Shown piece by piece: positions 18,295 through 26,033 of a stretch of DNA of 64,000 nucleotides; position 1 is the stretch's first letter; every line of letters begins with the position of its first letter. The translations under genes were made by a program, and so were the position numbers. The notes under the pieces are model-generated. The model had not been told where the DNA came from. It did no database searches and worked only from the letters and a program-made list of their open reading frames with translations. Source of the stretch: Pseudoalteromonas sp. Scap06. GTDB taxonomy: Bacteria > Pseudomonadota > Gammaproteobacteria > Enterobacterales > Alteromonadaceae. The DNA is taken from positions 124,001-188,000 of the forward strand of contig NZ_CP041331.1 in the NCBI RefSeq assembly GCF_013394165.1. The letters run 5' to 3'.

Positions 18295-19073
18295 TTATAA
18301 CTACCTTGCTTTACTTATTTATTTTTTAGTTTAGACCAATTTAAATAACATTTTATTAAATGTTTTAAATTAGCCTGAATAACGTAACCTCATAACCAAC
18401 TACCATTTAACTTTGCTCATTTCGCCGCTGGGTTATTAGCACAACAACAAGCAAACACCTATCCACAGGCAAGGCTTTAATCCATATAGTTTATACACTA
18501 ATCATGAGAATACTGTTCCAACCAGTCGGCCAGTTGCATCAGCTATATAATATAAAATGTTACCGTATCACTTTTACAGATTTATCAATTAAGATAGCTA
18601 TCTAAAGAGGTATTGATTGCCAATGTGGCAAAAAATCAGCAAACTCTCCGATAACAACTAATCTATCGGCCGACTTTCTTGTTACTTTAGGGGTTTTTGT
18701 GTATGGGTCAACAAGCTATTCCTGAGCGAGCCATAACACCGCTTATCCACTCATGATAGCAATGGTAAATTTCATGACTAGGGTCTGTTGACCTTTCAGG
18801 GTTAAATTTTCAGTCATTTGGGTATTAGCAGAATGTTAAGCATTGAGTCGCATTCAATAGCAGCCTTTTCCTGCAACACTTTCACTACAGTTATTAAACT
18901 TCTATGCCTTGAGCCAAATTACAATAAGTGTGGATGTGTTTTAGCACCGCTGGTAACGTCGTTATTTTACTAAATTCAATTTTAAGTAAATCGAGTACAG
19001 CACCCACTGTTGTAAAGTGGAATTATCTATTTTTTTAATTCATGTTGAGTTTTAGAGGTATAGTAGCAAATAA
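18295..19073. other. Gene-poor gap of about 0.8 kb
   Basis: No ORF with a credible start and ribosome-binding site was found on either strand. One minus-strand open stretch of about 42 codons (roughly 18903-19022) lacks an ATG. A GGTCTGTTGACC-type motif near 18782 hints at old mobile-element debris but is not enough for a call. The stretch next to 18294 presumably carries the chemotaxis gene promoter. Confidence 0.4.
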
Positions 19074-19107
19074 AAAAACACGCGATGATCACTCATGACG
19101 TGTTTTT
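19074..19107 (-). terminator. Intrinsic terminator of ohr
   Basis: Arms AAAAACACG (19074-19082) and CGTGTTTTT (19099-19107) flank an interior that can pair weakly again. It is placed 23 bp after the ohr stop, with a T tract on the minus strand. Confidence 0.75.
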
Positions 19108-19129
19108 ATAAACCATATAAAGGGATAGA

Positions 19130-19558
19130 TTAAATAACTGAAAGTTCTACCTCAATATTGCCGCGTGTTGCATTTGAATATGGACATACTTGATGCGCTT
19201 TATTTACCAGCTCTTGGGCGGCTGTTTTATCCATACCACCTAATGACACGGCCAGTTTTACCGCAATGCCAAAACCGCCATCAATGGCACCAATAGATAC
19301 CTCTGAGTTAATGTAAGTATCGCTTGGTAAAGCAACTTTTTCGCTACCGGCTACAAATTTAAGTGCGCCAATAAAACACGCTGCATAACCTGCTGCAAAT
19401 AATTGCTCTGGATTAGTGCCCTGCCCATCGTCACCACCTAACCCTTTAGGCGTTGATAAGTTAACATCTAAACGACCGTCATCTGATTTAGCAACGCCTT
19501 CACGTCCGCCTGTTGCCGTTGCTTTTGCTGTATAAGCTACATTTTGTAATACATTCAT
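19130..19558 (-). CDS. ohr: Organic hydroperoxide resistance protein Ohr (OsmC family)
   Basis: This is a 142-aa peroxidase. Both catalytic Cys motifs are present: NPEQLFAAGYAACF (peroxidatic Cys about residue 61) and HQVCPYSNATRGNIEV (resolving Cys about 125). Ohr reduces fatty-acid and other organic hydroperoxides in the cytoplasm using lipoylated proteins. The length is typical for the family. It is transcribed divergently from its regulator ohrR. Its promoter lies between two near-identical palindromes, so it should be repressed until OhrR is oxidised. Confidence 0.95.
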   Translation of the reverse strand: MNVLQNVAYTAKATATGGREGVAKSDDGRLDVNLSTPKGLGGDDGQGTNPEQLFAAGYAACFIGALKFVAGSEKVALPSDTYINSEVSIGAIDGGFGIAVKLAVSLGGMDKTAAQELVNKAHQVCPYSNATRGNIEVELSVI

Positions 19559-19596
19559 AGTGAACTCCTAAAATTTAAAATTTTCAAATTAATTAC

Positions 19597-19608
19597 TTTG
19601 CACGCAAA
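19597..19608. promoter_or_regulatory. Putative OhrR operator, site 1
   Basis: TTTGCACGCAAA (one mismatch from a perfect palindrome) is part of the direct repeat AATTACTTTGCAYGCAAA found also at 19636-19653. It abuts the ohr -10 box on its downstream side. Confidence 0.7.
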
Positions 19609-19637
19609 ATAATAAGGCAATTAAATTCTGATTGCAA
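19609..19637 (-). promoter_or_regulatory. ohr promoter
   Basis: On the minus strand TTGCAA (19632-19637) and TATTAT (19609-19614) are separated by 17 bp. The promoter is bracketed exactly by the two palindromes, with site 1 touching the -10 and site 2 lying 4 bp from the -35. Confidence 0.6.
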
Positions 19638-19660
19638 TTACTTTGCATGCAAATTAAAAT
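19632..19660 (+). promoter_or_regulatory. ohrR promoter sharing its -35 with ohr
   Basis: The same self-complementary TTGCAA (19632-19637) serves as -35, followed after 17 bp by TAAAAT (19655-19660). OhrR site 2 lies in the spacer, which supports autorepression. Confidence 0.55.
19642..19653. promoter_or_regulatory. Putative OhrR operator, site 2
   Basis: TTTGCATGCAAA is a perfect 12-bp palindrome, 45 bp from site 1 and with the same AATTAC upstream. It sits inside the longest possible ohrR reading frame, which argues for the later start at 19689. Confidence 0.75.
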
Positions 19661-19688
19661 AAGCTATCTTGAAATGAAGGGTAATGCG

Positions 19689-20177
19689 ATGTCGTTTGAA
19701 CAGTTAAAATTAAAAAATCAGTTATGCCATCGTTTATATATGGCGTCTAACAGCATAGCCCGTGCCTATCGGGAGCCTCTAGCAGAGCTTAACCTTACCT
19801 ATCCTCAGTATGTTGTTATGATGGCGCTGTGGGAACAAGATGAAGTAACCATCGCTGAGTTAATAGATAAAACCGCAATTGATGGTGGCGCGCTTACTCA
19901 AATATTAAAAAAGATGACCAGCAAGTCATTGCTTAACGTTATAAAGGACGAACACGATAAGCGTAAGCGTTTGGTGCAATTGACTCACACCGGCCAATCT
20001 TTAAAACTTAAAGCTGCTGATATTCCAAAAACAATTTTCTGTAAATTTGACAGTATCGACACTAACCAAGCACAGCAATTAATGCAGTTACTCGATTTAA
20101 TCGTTAGCGACTTAAGCACCCAGACTGAAGATGAAAGTGTCGATGCTAAAGACAGTCCCAAGTTAGTGCAAACCTAG
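19689..20177 (+). CDS. ohrR: MarR-family peroxide-sensing repressor OhrR
   Basis: This is a 162-aa winged-helix regulator from the chosen start. The family pattern is clear: LKLKNQLCHRLYMASNSIAR with the reactive Cys near residue 11, then LTYPQYVVMMALWEQDEVT and DGGALTQILKKM in the DNA-binding wing region. OhrR proteins sense organic peroxides by oxidation of this N-terminal Cys. The ATG at 19689 has AAGGG about 8 nt upstream. The longer ORF start at 19632 would lie within the promoter and operator. It is divergent from ohr. Confidence 0.92.
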   Translation: MSFEQLKLKNQLCHRLYMASNSIARAYREPLAELNLTYPQYVVMMALWEQDEVTIAELIDKTAIDGGALTQILKKMTSKSLLNVIKDEHDKRKRLVQLTHTGQSLKLKAADIPKTIFCKFDSIDTNQAQQLMQLLDLIVSDLSTQTEDESVDAKDSPKLVQT

Positions 20178-20327
20178 CGTAAATTTATCCAATGTGGTGC
20201 TTAAGCTTTTTTATAGTTTAGTTATAAAAAATTAACTTATTGATTATTATTCATAAAACATTCAATTAACAGTTGGCATACTTCTTCCTAACCCCTTAAT
20301 GACGTTAGCAACACCAAGGAAAAACTT

Positions 20328-20447
20328 ATGTCTAATTTATACAACACTCTTTATTTTTTATGGCGCTTAGATATCACAGTGTGGCAAGTAAATGAGCCTA
20401 CAAATACGCATACCACCAGTGAAAAAGAACGAATGTACTCTCGTTGA
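20328..20447 (+). CDS. Possible 39-aa small protein upstream of astB
   Basis: An ATG at 20328 has a good AAGGA seven nt upstream and opens a 39-codon frame ending TGA at 20447. The peptide starts MSNLYNTLYFLWRLDITVW: an aromatic, mildly hydrophobic first half and a polar, Thr/Glu-rich tail. It lies 79 bp before the chosen astB start on the same strand, so it may be a leader or an independent small gene. I do not recognise it. The ribosome-binding site is the main evidence, and chance cannot be excluded. Confidence 0.4.
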   Translation: MSNLYNTLYFLWRLDITVWQVNEPTNTHTTSEKERMYSR

Positions 20448-20526
20448 ACTATTTTTAAACAGACTTTGCAAGCTACCCCATAGCGTTGTATTGTAAAAGA
20501 CTATTTAATTGGCTAGTGGAACGTAT

Positions 20527-21873
20527 ATGCATGCTTTAGAAGTTAATTTTGACGGCTTAGTCGGCCCTACTCACAACTACGCAGGTTTGTCGTATGGTAA
20601 TGTTGCTTCGTTAAATAACGCGGCGAGTTTTTCAAATCCGCAAGAAGCTGTATTGCAGGGCCTGGCTAAAATGAAAGCCATGCACGATAAAGGCTTAACC
20701 CAAGGGGTGTTTGCTCCTCATGCTCGCCCTGATTTAAATGTATTACGCCGTTTAGGATTTACTGGCAACGATGCGCAAGTCATTAATAGAGCTTTTAAAG
20801 CCGACCCTATTTTGTTACGCGCCTGTTACTCAGCCTCTGCCATGTGGACAGCTAATGCTGCTACAGTATCTCCCTCCCCTGATACTAACGATGGCAAAGT
20901 ACACTTTACTGCGGCAAATCTTAATAATAAATTTCATCGTTCATTAGAGCCAAATACGACGACACGTTTGCTTAAAGCAATGTTTAGTAACGAACAATAC
21001 TTTGCACATCATACACACTTACCTGAGCAAGGTTTTTTTGGTGATGAAGGTGCAGCAAACCATACTCGTTTATGCGACAGTCACGGTGAAACAGGTTTAG
21101 AGTTATTTGTATTTGGTGCAAGTGCCTTTAACAGTCAACTTGTTAAGCCAGCTAAATTCCCAGCAAGGCAAACATTGGAGGCGTCTGAGGCTATTTGTCG
21201 ATTGCATAATATAAAAGATACCAGTCAAATATTATTGCAACAAAACCCTGATGTGATTGACCAAGGGGTGTTCCATAATGATGTAATTGCTGTAGGTAAC
21301 GCCAATGTTTTACTTTGCCACCAGCAGGCGTTTTTAAATCAAACGCAAGCACTAGACGATATCCGCGAAGCCTACGTAGGTAACAAACAGCTGTATATTA
21401 TTGAAGTGCCAACCAGTAAAGTGAGTATTCAAGATGCTGTTAGTAGTTATTTATTTAATAGCCAACTGGTTAGCATGAATGACGATGCAATGCTGCTCGT
21501 TGCCCCACAAGAATGCCAGCGCAACCCTGCTGTAAAAGCGTATATTGAAGAGCTAATTGTTGCCGATAATCCCATAAATCAAGTGCAGTTTTTTGATTTG
21601 CGCCAAAGTATGCAAAATGGTGGTGGGCCCGCTTGTTTACGTTTACGCGTGGCGCTTAATAGTCATGAATTAGCAGCAGTAAACCCTGATGTTATTTTAA
21701 ATGACGAAAAATATACCCAATTATGTGACTGGGCTACTCGCCATTACCGCGATAAACTCGGCGCTAACGACTTTGCCGATCCAGCTTTACTAACCGAAAG
21801 TTATCAAGCGCTTGATGAGTTAACCCAGTTGCTTAGTTTAGGATCAGTATACCCATTTCAACTAGAAGCTTAA
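20527..21873 (+). CDS. astB: N-succinylarginine dihydrolase AstB
   Basis: This is a 448-aa enzyme of arginine catabolism (ammonia-producing AST pathway). It hydrolyses N2-succinylarginine to succinylornithine with release of two ammonia and CO2. Visible signatures are the N-terminus [20 protein letters not shown], the [14 protein letters not shown] block with the catalytic Glu, a [12 protein letters not shown]is region, and the C-terminal [13 protein letters not shown] with the catalytic Cys. The longest ORF begins at a TTG (20509). The ATG at 20527 with GTGGA upstream gives the family-standard N-terminus. The other ast genes are not in the window. Confidence 0.95.
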   Translation: MHALEVNFDGLVGPTHNYAGLSYGNVASLNNAASFSNPQEAVLQGLAKMKAMHDKGLTQGVFAPHARPDLNVLRRLGFTGNDAQVINRAFKADPILLRACYSASAMWTANAATVSPSPDTNDGKVHFTAANLNNKFHRSLEPNTTTRLLKAMFSNEQYFAHHTHLPEQGFFGDEGAANHTRLCDSHGETGLELFVFGASAFNSQLVKPAKFPARQTLEASEAICRLHNIKDTSQILLQQNPDVIDQGVFHNDVIAVGNANVLLCHQQAFLNQTQALDDIREAYVGNKQLYIIEVPTSKVSIQDAVSSYLFNSQLVSMNDDAMLLVAPQECQRNPAVKAYIEELIVADNPINQVQFFDLRQSMQNGGGPACLRLRVALNSHELAAVNPDVILNDEKYTQLCDWATRHYRDKLGANDFADPALLTESYQALDELTQLLSLGSVYPFQLEA

Positions 21874-21886
21874 TTGCTTTGCTACT

Positions 21887-21918
21887 TTAAGGGCTTGATA
21901 ATACGTTCAAGCTCTTAA
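21887..21918 (+). terminator. Hairpin after astB
   Basis: TTAAGGGCTTGA / TCAAGCTCTTAA form a 12-bp stem with one G-T wobble and an 8-nt loop, starting 14 bp after the astB stop. There is no clear T tract, so termination is only probable. Confidence 0.4.
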
Positions 21919-22038
21919 CGCTAATCTCTCTAAATTCAATTGAGGTTAAGTTTTTAACCTTATAATTATCCTGACTATTTACATACATATAACTCTCTTT
22001 GTCAGGGTATCAATTACTCTTGGCAGCACGCTAAAACA

Positions 22039-22056
22039 GTATCAGTATCATTATCA
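22039..22056. promoter_or_regulatory. Fur-box-like triple hexamer
   Basis: Three consecutive hexamers GTATCA GTATCA TTATCA (TGATAM repeats on the other strand) lie about 80 bp before the dehydrogenase start. They resemble a Fur box of three NATWAT-type units, but two carry a C at a non-consensus place. Confidence 0.25.
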
Positions 22057-22134
22057 TTTAATTAGTCCTAAAACACTTATTAGAATGGGTCTTTGTACTC
22101 AAGCTTGGCAGTATTCCATATAAGGAGACAAACC

Positions 22135-22815
22135 ATGACAACACATAAAGTCATTTTAATTACCGGCGCATCAAGCGGCATTGGCGAGGCGACCGCTAAA
22201 ACATTAGTTAATAATGGCCACAAAGTGATATTAACTGCGCGCAGTGAAGATAAACTTAATAAACTAGTTGACGAGTTAGGCCATGAAAACGCATTTAGCG
22301 TTTCAGCCGATGCCACTGAATTTAATGAACTTGAAAATGTGGTGAGTAAAGGCGTTGAAAAATTTGGCCGATTAGACGCGGCATTTGCTAACGCAGGCAT
22401 GGGTGTTTCATCAGCTGGCACAGAAAACGGCGATCCTCAAGAGTGGTCAGCCATGGTTGACCTTAACATTAAAGCGTTGTTGTGGACCGCAAAACTCACT
22501 TTGCCTCATTTACGTGAAAACCAGGGGCATTTTATTTTAACAAGCTCTGCAGCTGGAAGAAGACCCATTGATGGCTCTATATATGGTGCCACTAAATGGT
22601 TTGCTCATGGCTTTGGTCAAAACCTCGCAGAGGAAATGAAACCATGGCATGGTCGCTGTACCACTATTGCCCCAGGCATGGTAAATACGCCTTTTTTTGA
22701 TGAAGCAAAACCCGATAAGCTCGACCCACAAGATGTGGCCGATGCGGTATTATTTGCTATTGAAGCTAATCAGCGTAATAGCGTACGCGAAATCTATTTA
22801 ATGCCCACCAACTAA
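22135..22815 (+). CDS. Short-chain dehydrogenase/reductase (YdfG-like SDR)
   Basis: This is a 226-aa classical SDR. It has the nucleotide-binding TGASSGIGEATA (about residues 9-20), the NAGMG motif near 85, the catalytic Ser (ILTSSAAGRR, about 135) and YGATKWF with Tyr and Lys at about 151 and 155. Substrates cannot be read from sequence; close relatives act on small hydroxy acids or aldehydes. The longest ORF starts at 22093. AAGGAG eight nt before the ATG at 22135 and the family N-terminus settle the start. It stands alone and is followed by a strong terminator. Confidence 0.87.
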   Translation: MTTHKVILITGASSGIGEATAKTLVNNGHKVILTARSEDKLNKLVDELGHENAFSVSADATEFNELENVVSKGVEKFGRLDAAFANAGMGVSSAGTENGDPQEWSAMVDLNIKALLWTAKLTLPHLRENQGHFILTSSAAGRRPIDGSIYGATKWFAHGFGQNLAEEMKPWHGRCTTIAPGMVNTPFFDEAKPDKLDPQDVADAVLFAIEANQRNSVREIYLMPTN

Positions 22816-22826
22816 CAAGTTAATCC

Positions 22827-22852
22827 AAAAGGCCAATACTTATTGGCCTTTT
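22827..22852. terminator. Intrinsic terminator
   Basis: AAAAGGCCAATA-CT-TATTGGCCTTTT is a perfect 12-bp stem, 12 bp after the dehydrogenase stop. Confidence 0.88.
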
Positions 22853-22998
22853 CTCTAAAAGTGCTTAATTTTGCTTTTTTAGAATCGCTGTCAACTAAAT
22901 CGATGAAAAGTCACGTATTGAAACCTCCCTTACCATGCTAAATCTCAACTTTATGTCTATTATATAAGTAAAGTAATTCAATAATCGGAACCCATTTA

Positions 22999-25086
22999 AT
23001 GGCTCCTCATAAAGCTAATAATATGTCTGCCCATCAATATGTTACTAATGATCCGTTGCACCAACTATTCGATGCAGTCGATTCTGTATCAGTACAAGGT
23101 TATGATGAGCAACGACGTGTAATTTATTGGAATAAAGGCAGTGAATTGCTTTATGGGTATTCACACCAAGAAGCCATTGGCAAAAAACTCGAAGATTTAA
23201 TTATACCCGCACCAATGCGAGAGCCCGTTATTGAAGCGCATAGTAATTGGATTAAGCATGATATTGAAATTCCCGCCTCAGAACTAACCCTTAAACATAA
23301 AAAGGGTAATGATGTGGCTGTATTTTCAAGCCATGTTATGTTTACTAATCAATATAATACCAAACAAATGTATTGTATCGATATTGACCTTTCAGAAGTC
23401 CACAAGGCACAAGCAGAAGCCACATTTAATGCCAATATGTTGAAGACTATCTTTGAAGCCATTCCCGACTTATTTTTTGTACTAGAACAAGATGGCACTA
23501 TTACAGACTATCACGCAGGCAATAACAACGATCTTTATATTCCACCCCAGCAGTTTATTGGTAAAAAAATGATTGATGTACTGCCCAAAAAGGTAGCGAA
23601 AAAGTTTCAGATTCATATTGAAAAAACAATAGCACAAGACAATATTGTTAGATTTGAATACGAATTAAGCATGCCTGAAGGCGTAATTTATTATGAGGCA
23701 AGGTTGCGCTTACTGCCCAGAAAAAATCAAATCATGGTGATTATCCGTGATATTAGCGAACCACACCGCTCAGCAGAATTGATCCGCCATCAGGCTCATT
23801 TTGATAGCTTAACCGATTTGCCTAATCGCTTTTTATCTTTAGATCGTTTGTCACAAATATTAATAGAAGTACAAAAAAATCATGAAAAAGCCGCGGTATT
23901 TTTCTTGGACCTTGATGATTTTAAAAAGGTAAATGACTCTTTGGGTCACGAAATCGGAGATAAATTATTAATCGAAGCCGCACATAGATTACAGCAAACA
24001 CTAAAGCAAAATGACACTGTTGGTCGATTAGGCGGAGATGAATTTATTGTTTTAATATCTAGTTTAAACGATGAAAACGACGCTTTAGCGATTGCTGAGC
24101 GATTGCTTCAAGCATTTAGAAAGCCCTTTAAATTGGTAGGCAGAGACTTAATATTAACATTAAGTATTGGTATTGCTATTTCCCCTAAAGATGGCACATG
24201 TTCTTCGGTATTGTTACGTAATGCCGACACCGCTATGTATCAAGCAAAAGCGATGGGCCGCAATACCTCCTCTTTTTTCACCCCGCAAATGAATGTTGCA
24301 ATGCGCCGGCGCTTTGAAATAGAAGAGCAAATGCATGGAGCACTGGAGCGAAACGAATTTGAGCTTTATTACCAACCGCAAATAGACGTAAAAACAAACA
24401 CCATCGTTGGCGCTGAAGCTTTGCTACGTTGGCATAATATTGTGTTAGGGGAAATTACCCCTGATGAGTTTATTCCCATTGCAGAGCAAACAGGCTTGAT
24501 TGCGCCTATTGGTGTATTTGTACTGCAACAAGCCCTTCGCTTTTTAAATGAATGGCAATCAATTAATAAGCAAAACTATACCATGGCGATTAATTTATCA
24601 CCGCGGCAATTCAGAGACCCAGAATTAGTAAATATAATTAAGCGTACTCTGCATAAAAACAGTATTAGCAATGCATGCTTAGAGCTGGAAATTACTGAAG
24701 GAGTACTGATGAATAGTCAAACCTCAATTCGTGACGCCTTATTACAAATTGATGAACTGGGCATAAAACTGTCAATGGACGACTTTGGCACAGGGTATTC
24801 ATCATTAAGTTACTTAAGAGAGTACCCCTTTGATGTGCTAAAAATTGACCGAAGCTTTATCACTGGGATAACAGATAATAAAGCAGACTGTAATTTGGTA
24901 AAAGCAGCCATAGCTATGTCACACAGCCTAGAAATAAAGGTTGTTGCGGAGGGGGTAGAAACCAAAGAACAGCTAGATTTACTTAACGAGCTAAACTGCG
25001 ATATTGCTCAGGGATTTTATTTAAGTAAGCCCTTGCCGGGCGCCAAACTGCTCAATTTTTCATCGCGTTACTGCAAAGCGACTTAA
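22999..25086 (+). CDS. PAS-PAS-GGDEF-EAL cyclic-di-GMP turnover protein
   Basis: This 695-aa soluble protein has PAS domains at about residues 20-130 (NKGSELLYGYSHQEAIGKKL) and 145-255. A GGDEF domain follows at about 265-425 (DSLTDLPNRF, FFLDLDDFKKVNDSLGH, GRLGGDEFIVLIS) and an EAL domain at about 440-690 (GAEALLRWH, LELEITEGVLM, MDDFGTGYSSLSYL). Both catalytic signatures look intact, so it could make or degrade c-di-GMP. The I-site position upstream of GGDEF reads KQND rather than RxxD, so product inhibition may be absent. No membrane segment was seen. GGAA about 8 nt upstream supports the ATG at 22999; MSAHQY at 23023 is an alternative. Confidence 0.9.
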   Translation: MAPHKANNMSAHQYVTNDPLHQLFDAVDSVSVQGYDEQRRVIYWNKGSELLYGYSHQEAIGKKLEDLIIPAPMREPVIEAHSNWIKHDIEIPASELTLKHKKGNDVAVFSSHVMFTNQYNTKQMYCIDIDLSEVHKAQAEATFNANMLKTIFEAIPDLFFVLEQDGTITDYHAGNNNDLYIPPQQFIGKKMIDVLPKKVAKKFQIHIEKTIAQDNIVRFEYELSMPEGVIYYEARLRLLPRKNQIMVIIRDISEPHRSAELIRHQAHFDSLTDLPNRFLSLDRLSQILIEVQKNHEKAAVFFLDLDDFKKVNDSLGHEIGDKLLIEAAHRLQQTLKQNDTVGRLGGDEFIVLISSLNDENDALAIAERLLQAFRKPFKLVGRDLILTLSIGIAISPKDGTCSSVLLRNADTAMYQAKAMGRNTSSFFTPQMNVAMRRRFEIEEQMHGALERNEFELYYQPQIDVKTNTIVGAEALLRWHNIVLGEITPDEFIPIAEQTGLIAPIGVFVLQQALRFLNEWQSINKQNYTMAINLSPRQFRDPELVNIIKRTLHKNSISNACLELEITEGVLMNSQTSIRDALLQIDELGIKLSMDDFGTGYSSLSYLREYPFDVLKIDRSFITGITDNKADCNLVKAAIAMSHSLEIKVVAEGVETKEQLDLLNELNCDIAQGFYLSKPLPGAKLLNFSSRYCKAT

Positions 25087-25112
25087 AAGCACTTTAGTTA
25101 AAAAGTGCTTTT
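25085..25112. terminator. Bidirectional intrinsic terminator
   Basis: AAAAGCACTTT / AAAGTGCTTTT form an 11-bp stem with a 6-nt loop between the convergent GGDEF-EAL and double-receiver genes. Confidence 0.85.
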
Positions 25113-25123
25113 ACAGCTGCGAG

Positions 25124-25921
25124 TTAGCTCATAATTTTAAAAAGTAGATCGCGTACAGTTGCAGGTTCAAATGGTTTATCACAAATGGCATCCACACCGG
25201 CTTGAGCAATATTAGCCAAATGAGTATCGTTGGCCTCTGAGCTCACCATCAGAACTGGAATATGTGAGTACGTATTCGACTTTCGAACGGTTTCAGTTAA
25301 TTCTTTACCATCCATTTCTGGCATATTGTAATCTGTAACAATTAAATCAAAAGATTGATTATTAAGCATTTCAATCGCTTGTTTACCGTCTTCTGCCTCT
25401 ACAGGTTCAGGAATACCCATTCCCGCTAATACACGTATTATATGTTTTCGCGCAAAACGACTGTCATCAACCACCAATACGCGAAGTAAAGTGACATCAA
25501 AGTGCTCTAGCTCCACCTCTTGCTCGCTAATAATATCCAGAGTCGCTTTAAGCGCACGGGTAATTTCGTCGGCATTAAACGGTTTAGGTAGAATAGCTAA
25601 TACGCCCGATTGCCTAAGTTGCTCTAAATGGCGCTTATTACGCTCGCTCGACACTAGCATAAACGCCTGTTGCTCAGTGTTGCTGTTACTGCGTATAGCC
25701 TGTAATAAAGAGTCTGCAGTACCGTCACTAAAATACATACTACTGATCACTAAATCAGGGGAGTAGCTTGATAAAGCAGCCAGCGCATTTTCTTGAGTGG
25801 TGGCCGTTTCAATTTGTGTCACCCCACACTGAGCCAGTGATTTTTTTATTAGCTTTTGCTGCACTTCAGAAGGCTCAACTAATAAAATAGATAAGTTAGC
25901 TATTGCCGTTAAATCACTCAT
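25124..25921 (-). CDS. Response regulator with two receiver domains, the first degenerate
   Basis: This 265-aa protein has two CheY-like domains and no output domain. The second (about residues 147-265) is complete: VLVVDDSRFARK, the phosphoacceptor in LIVTDYNMPEMDG, MVSSEA and the Lys in CDKPF. In the first (about 10-125) the acidic pocket reads ILLVEPSE and the phosphoacceptor position reads LVISSMYFSDG, with Ser for Asp, while the KPF Lys remains. The first domain is therefore probably a pseudo-receiver. AGGA five nt before the ATG supports the start. Its partner kinase is not in the window. Confidence 0.85.
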   Translation of the reverse strand: MSDLTAIANLSILLVEPSEVQQKLIKKSLAQCGVTQIETATTQENALAALSSYSPDLVISSMYFSDGTADSLLQAIRSNSNTEQQAFMLVSSERNKRHLEQLRQSGVLAILPKPFNADEITRALKATLDIISEQEVELEHFDVTLLRVLVVDDSRFARKHIIRVLAGMGIPEPVEAEDGKQAIEMLNNQSFDLIVTDYNMPEMDGKELTETVRKSNTYSHIPVLMVSSEANDTHLANIAQAGVDAICDKPFEPATVRDLLFKIMS

Positions 25922-26033
25922 TTCAATCCTGTTAATATTAATTAAATAATTTTTATAATGCTCATTATAAAGTAATAACTTACAAGAAAAAGCTAAAACC
26001 GCAACAACAGGGCATGTTTACCCTAATCTACTC

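Noticed and set aside
19632..19688. Longer ohrR reading frame from 19632
   Set aside because: It would place the -35, -10 and an OhrR palindrome inside the coding region; the ATG at 19689 has a proper ribosome-binding site.
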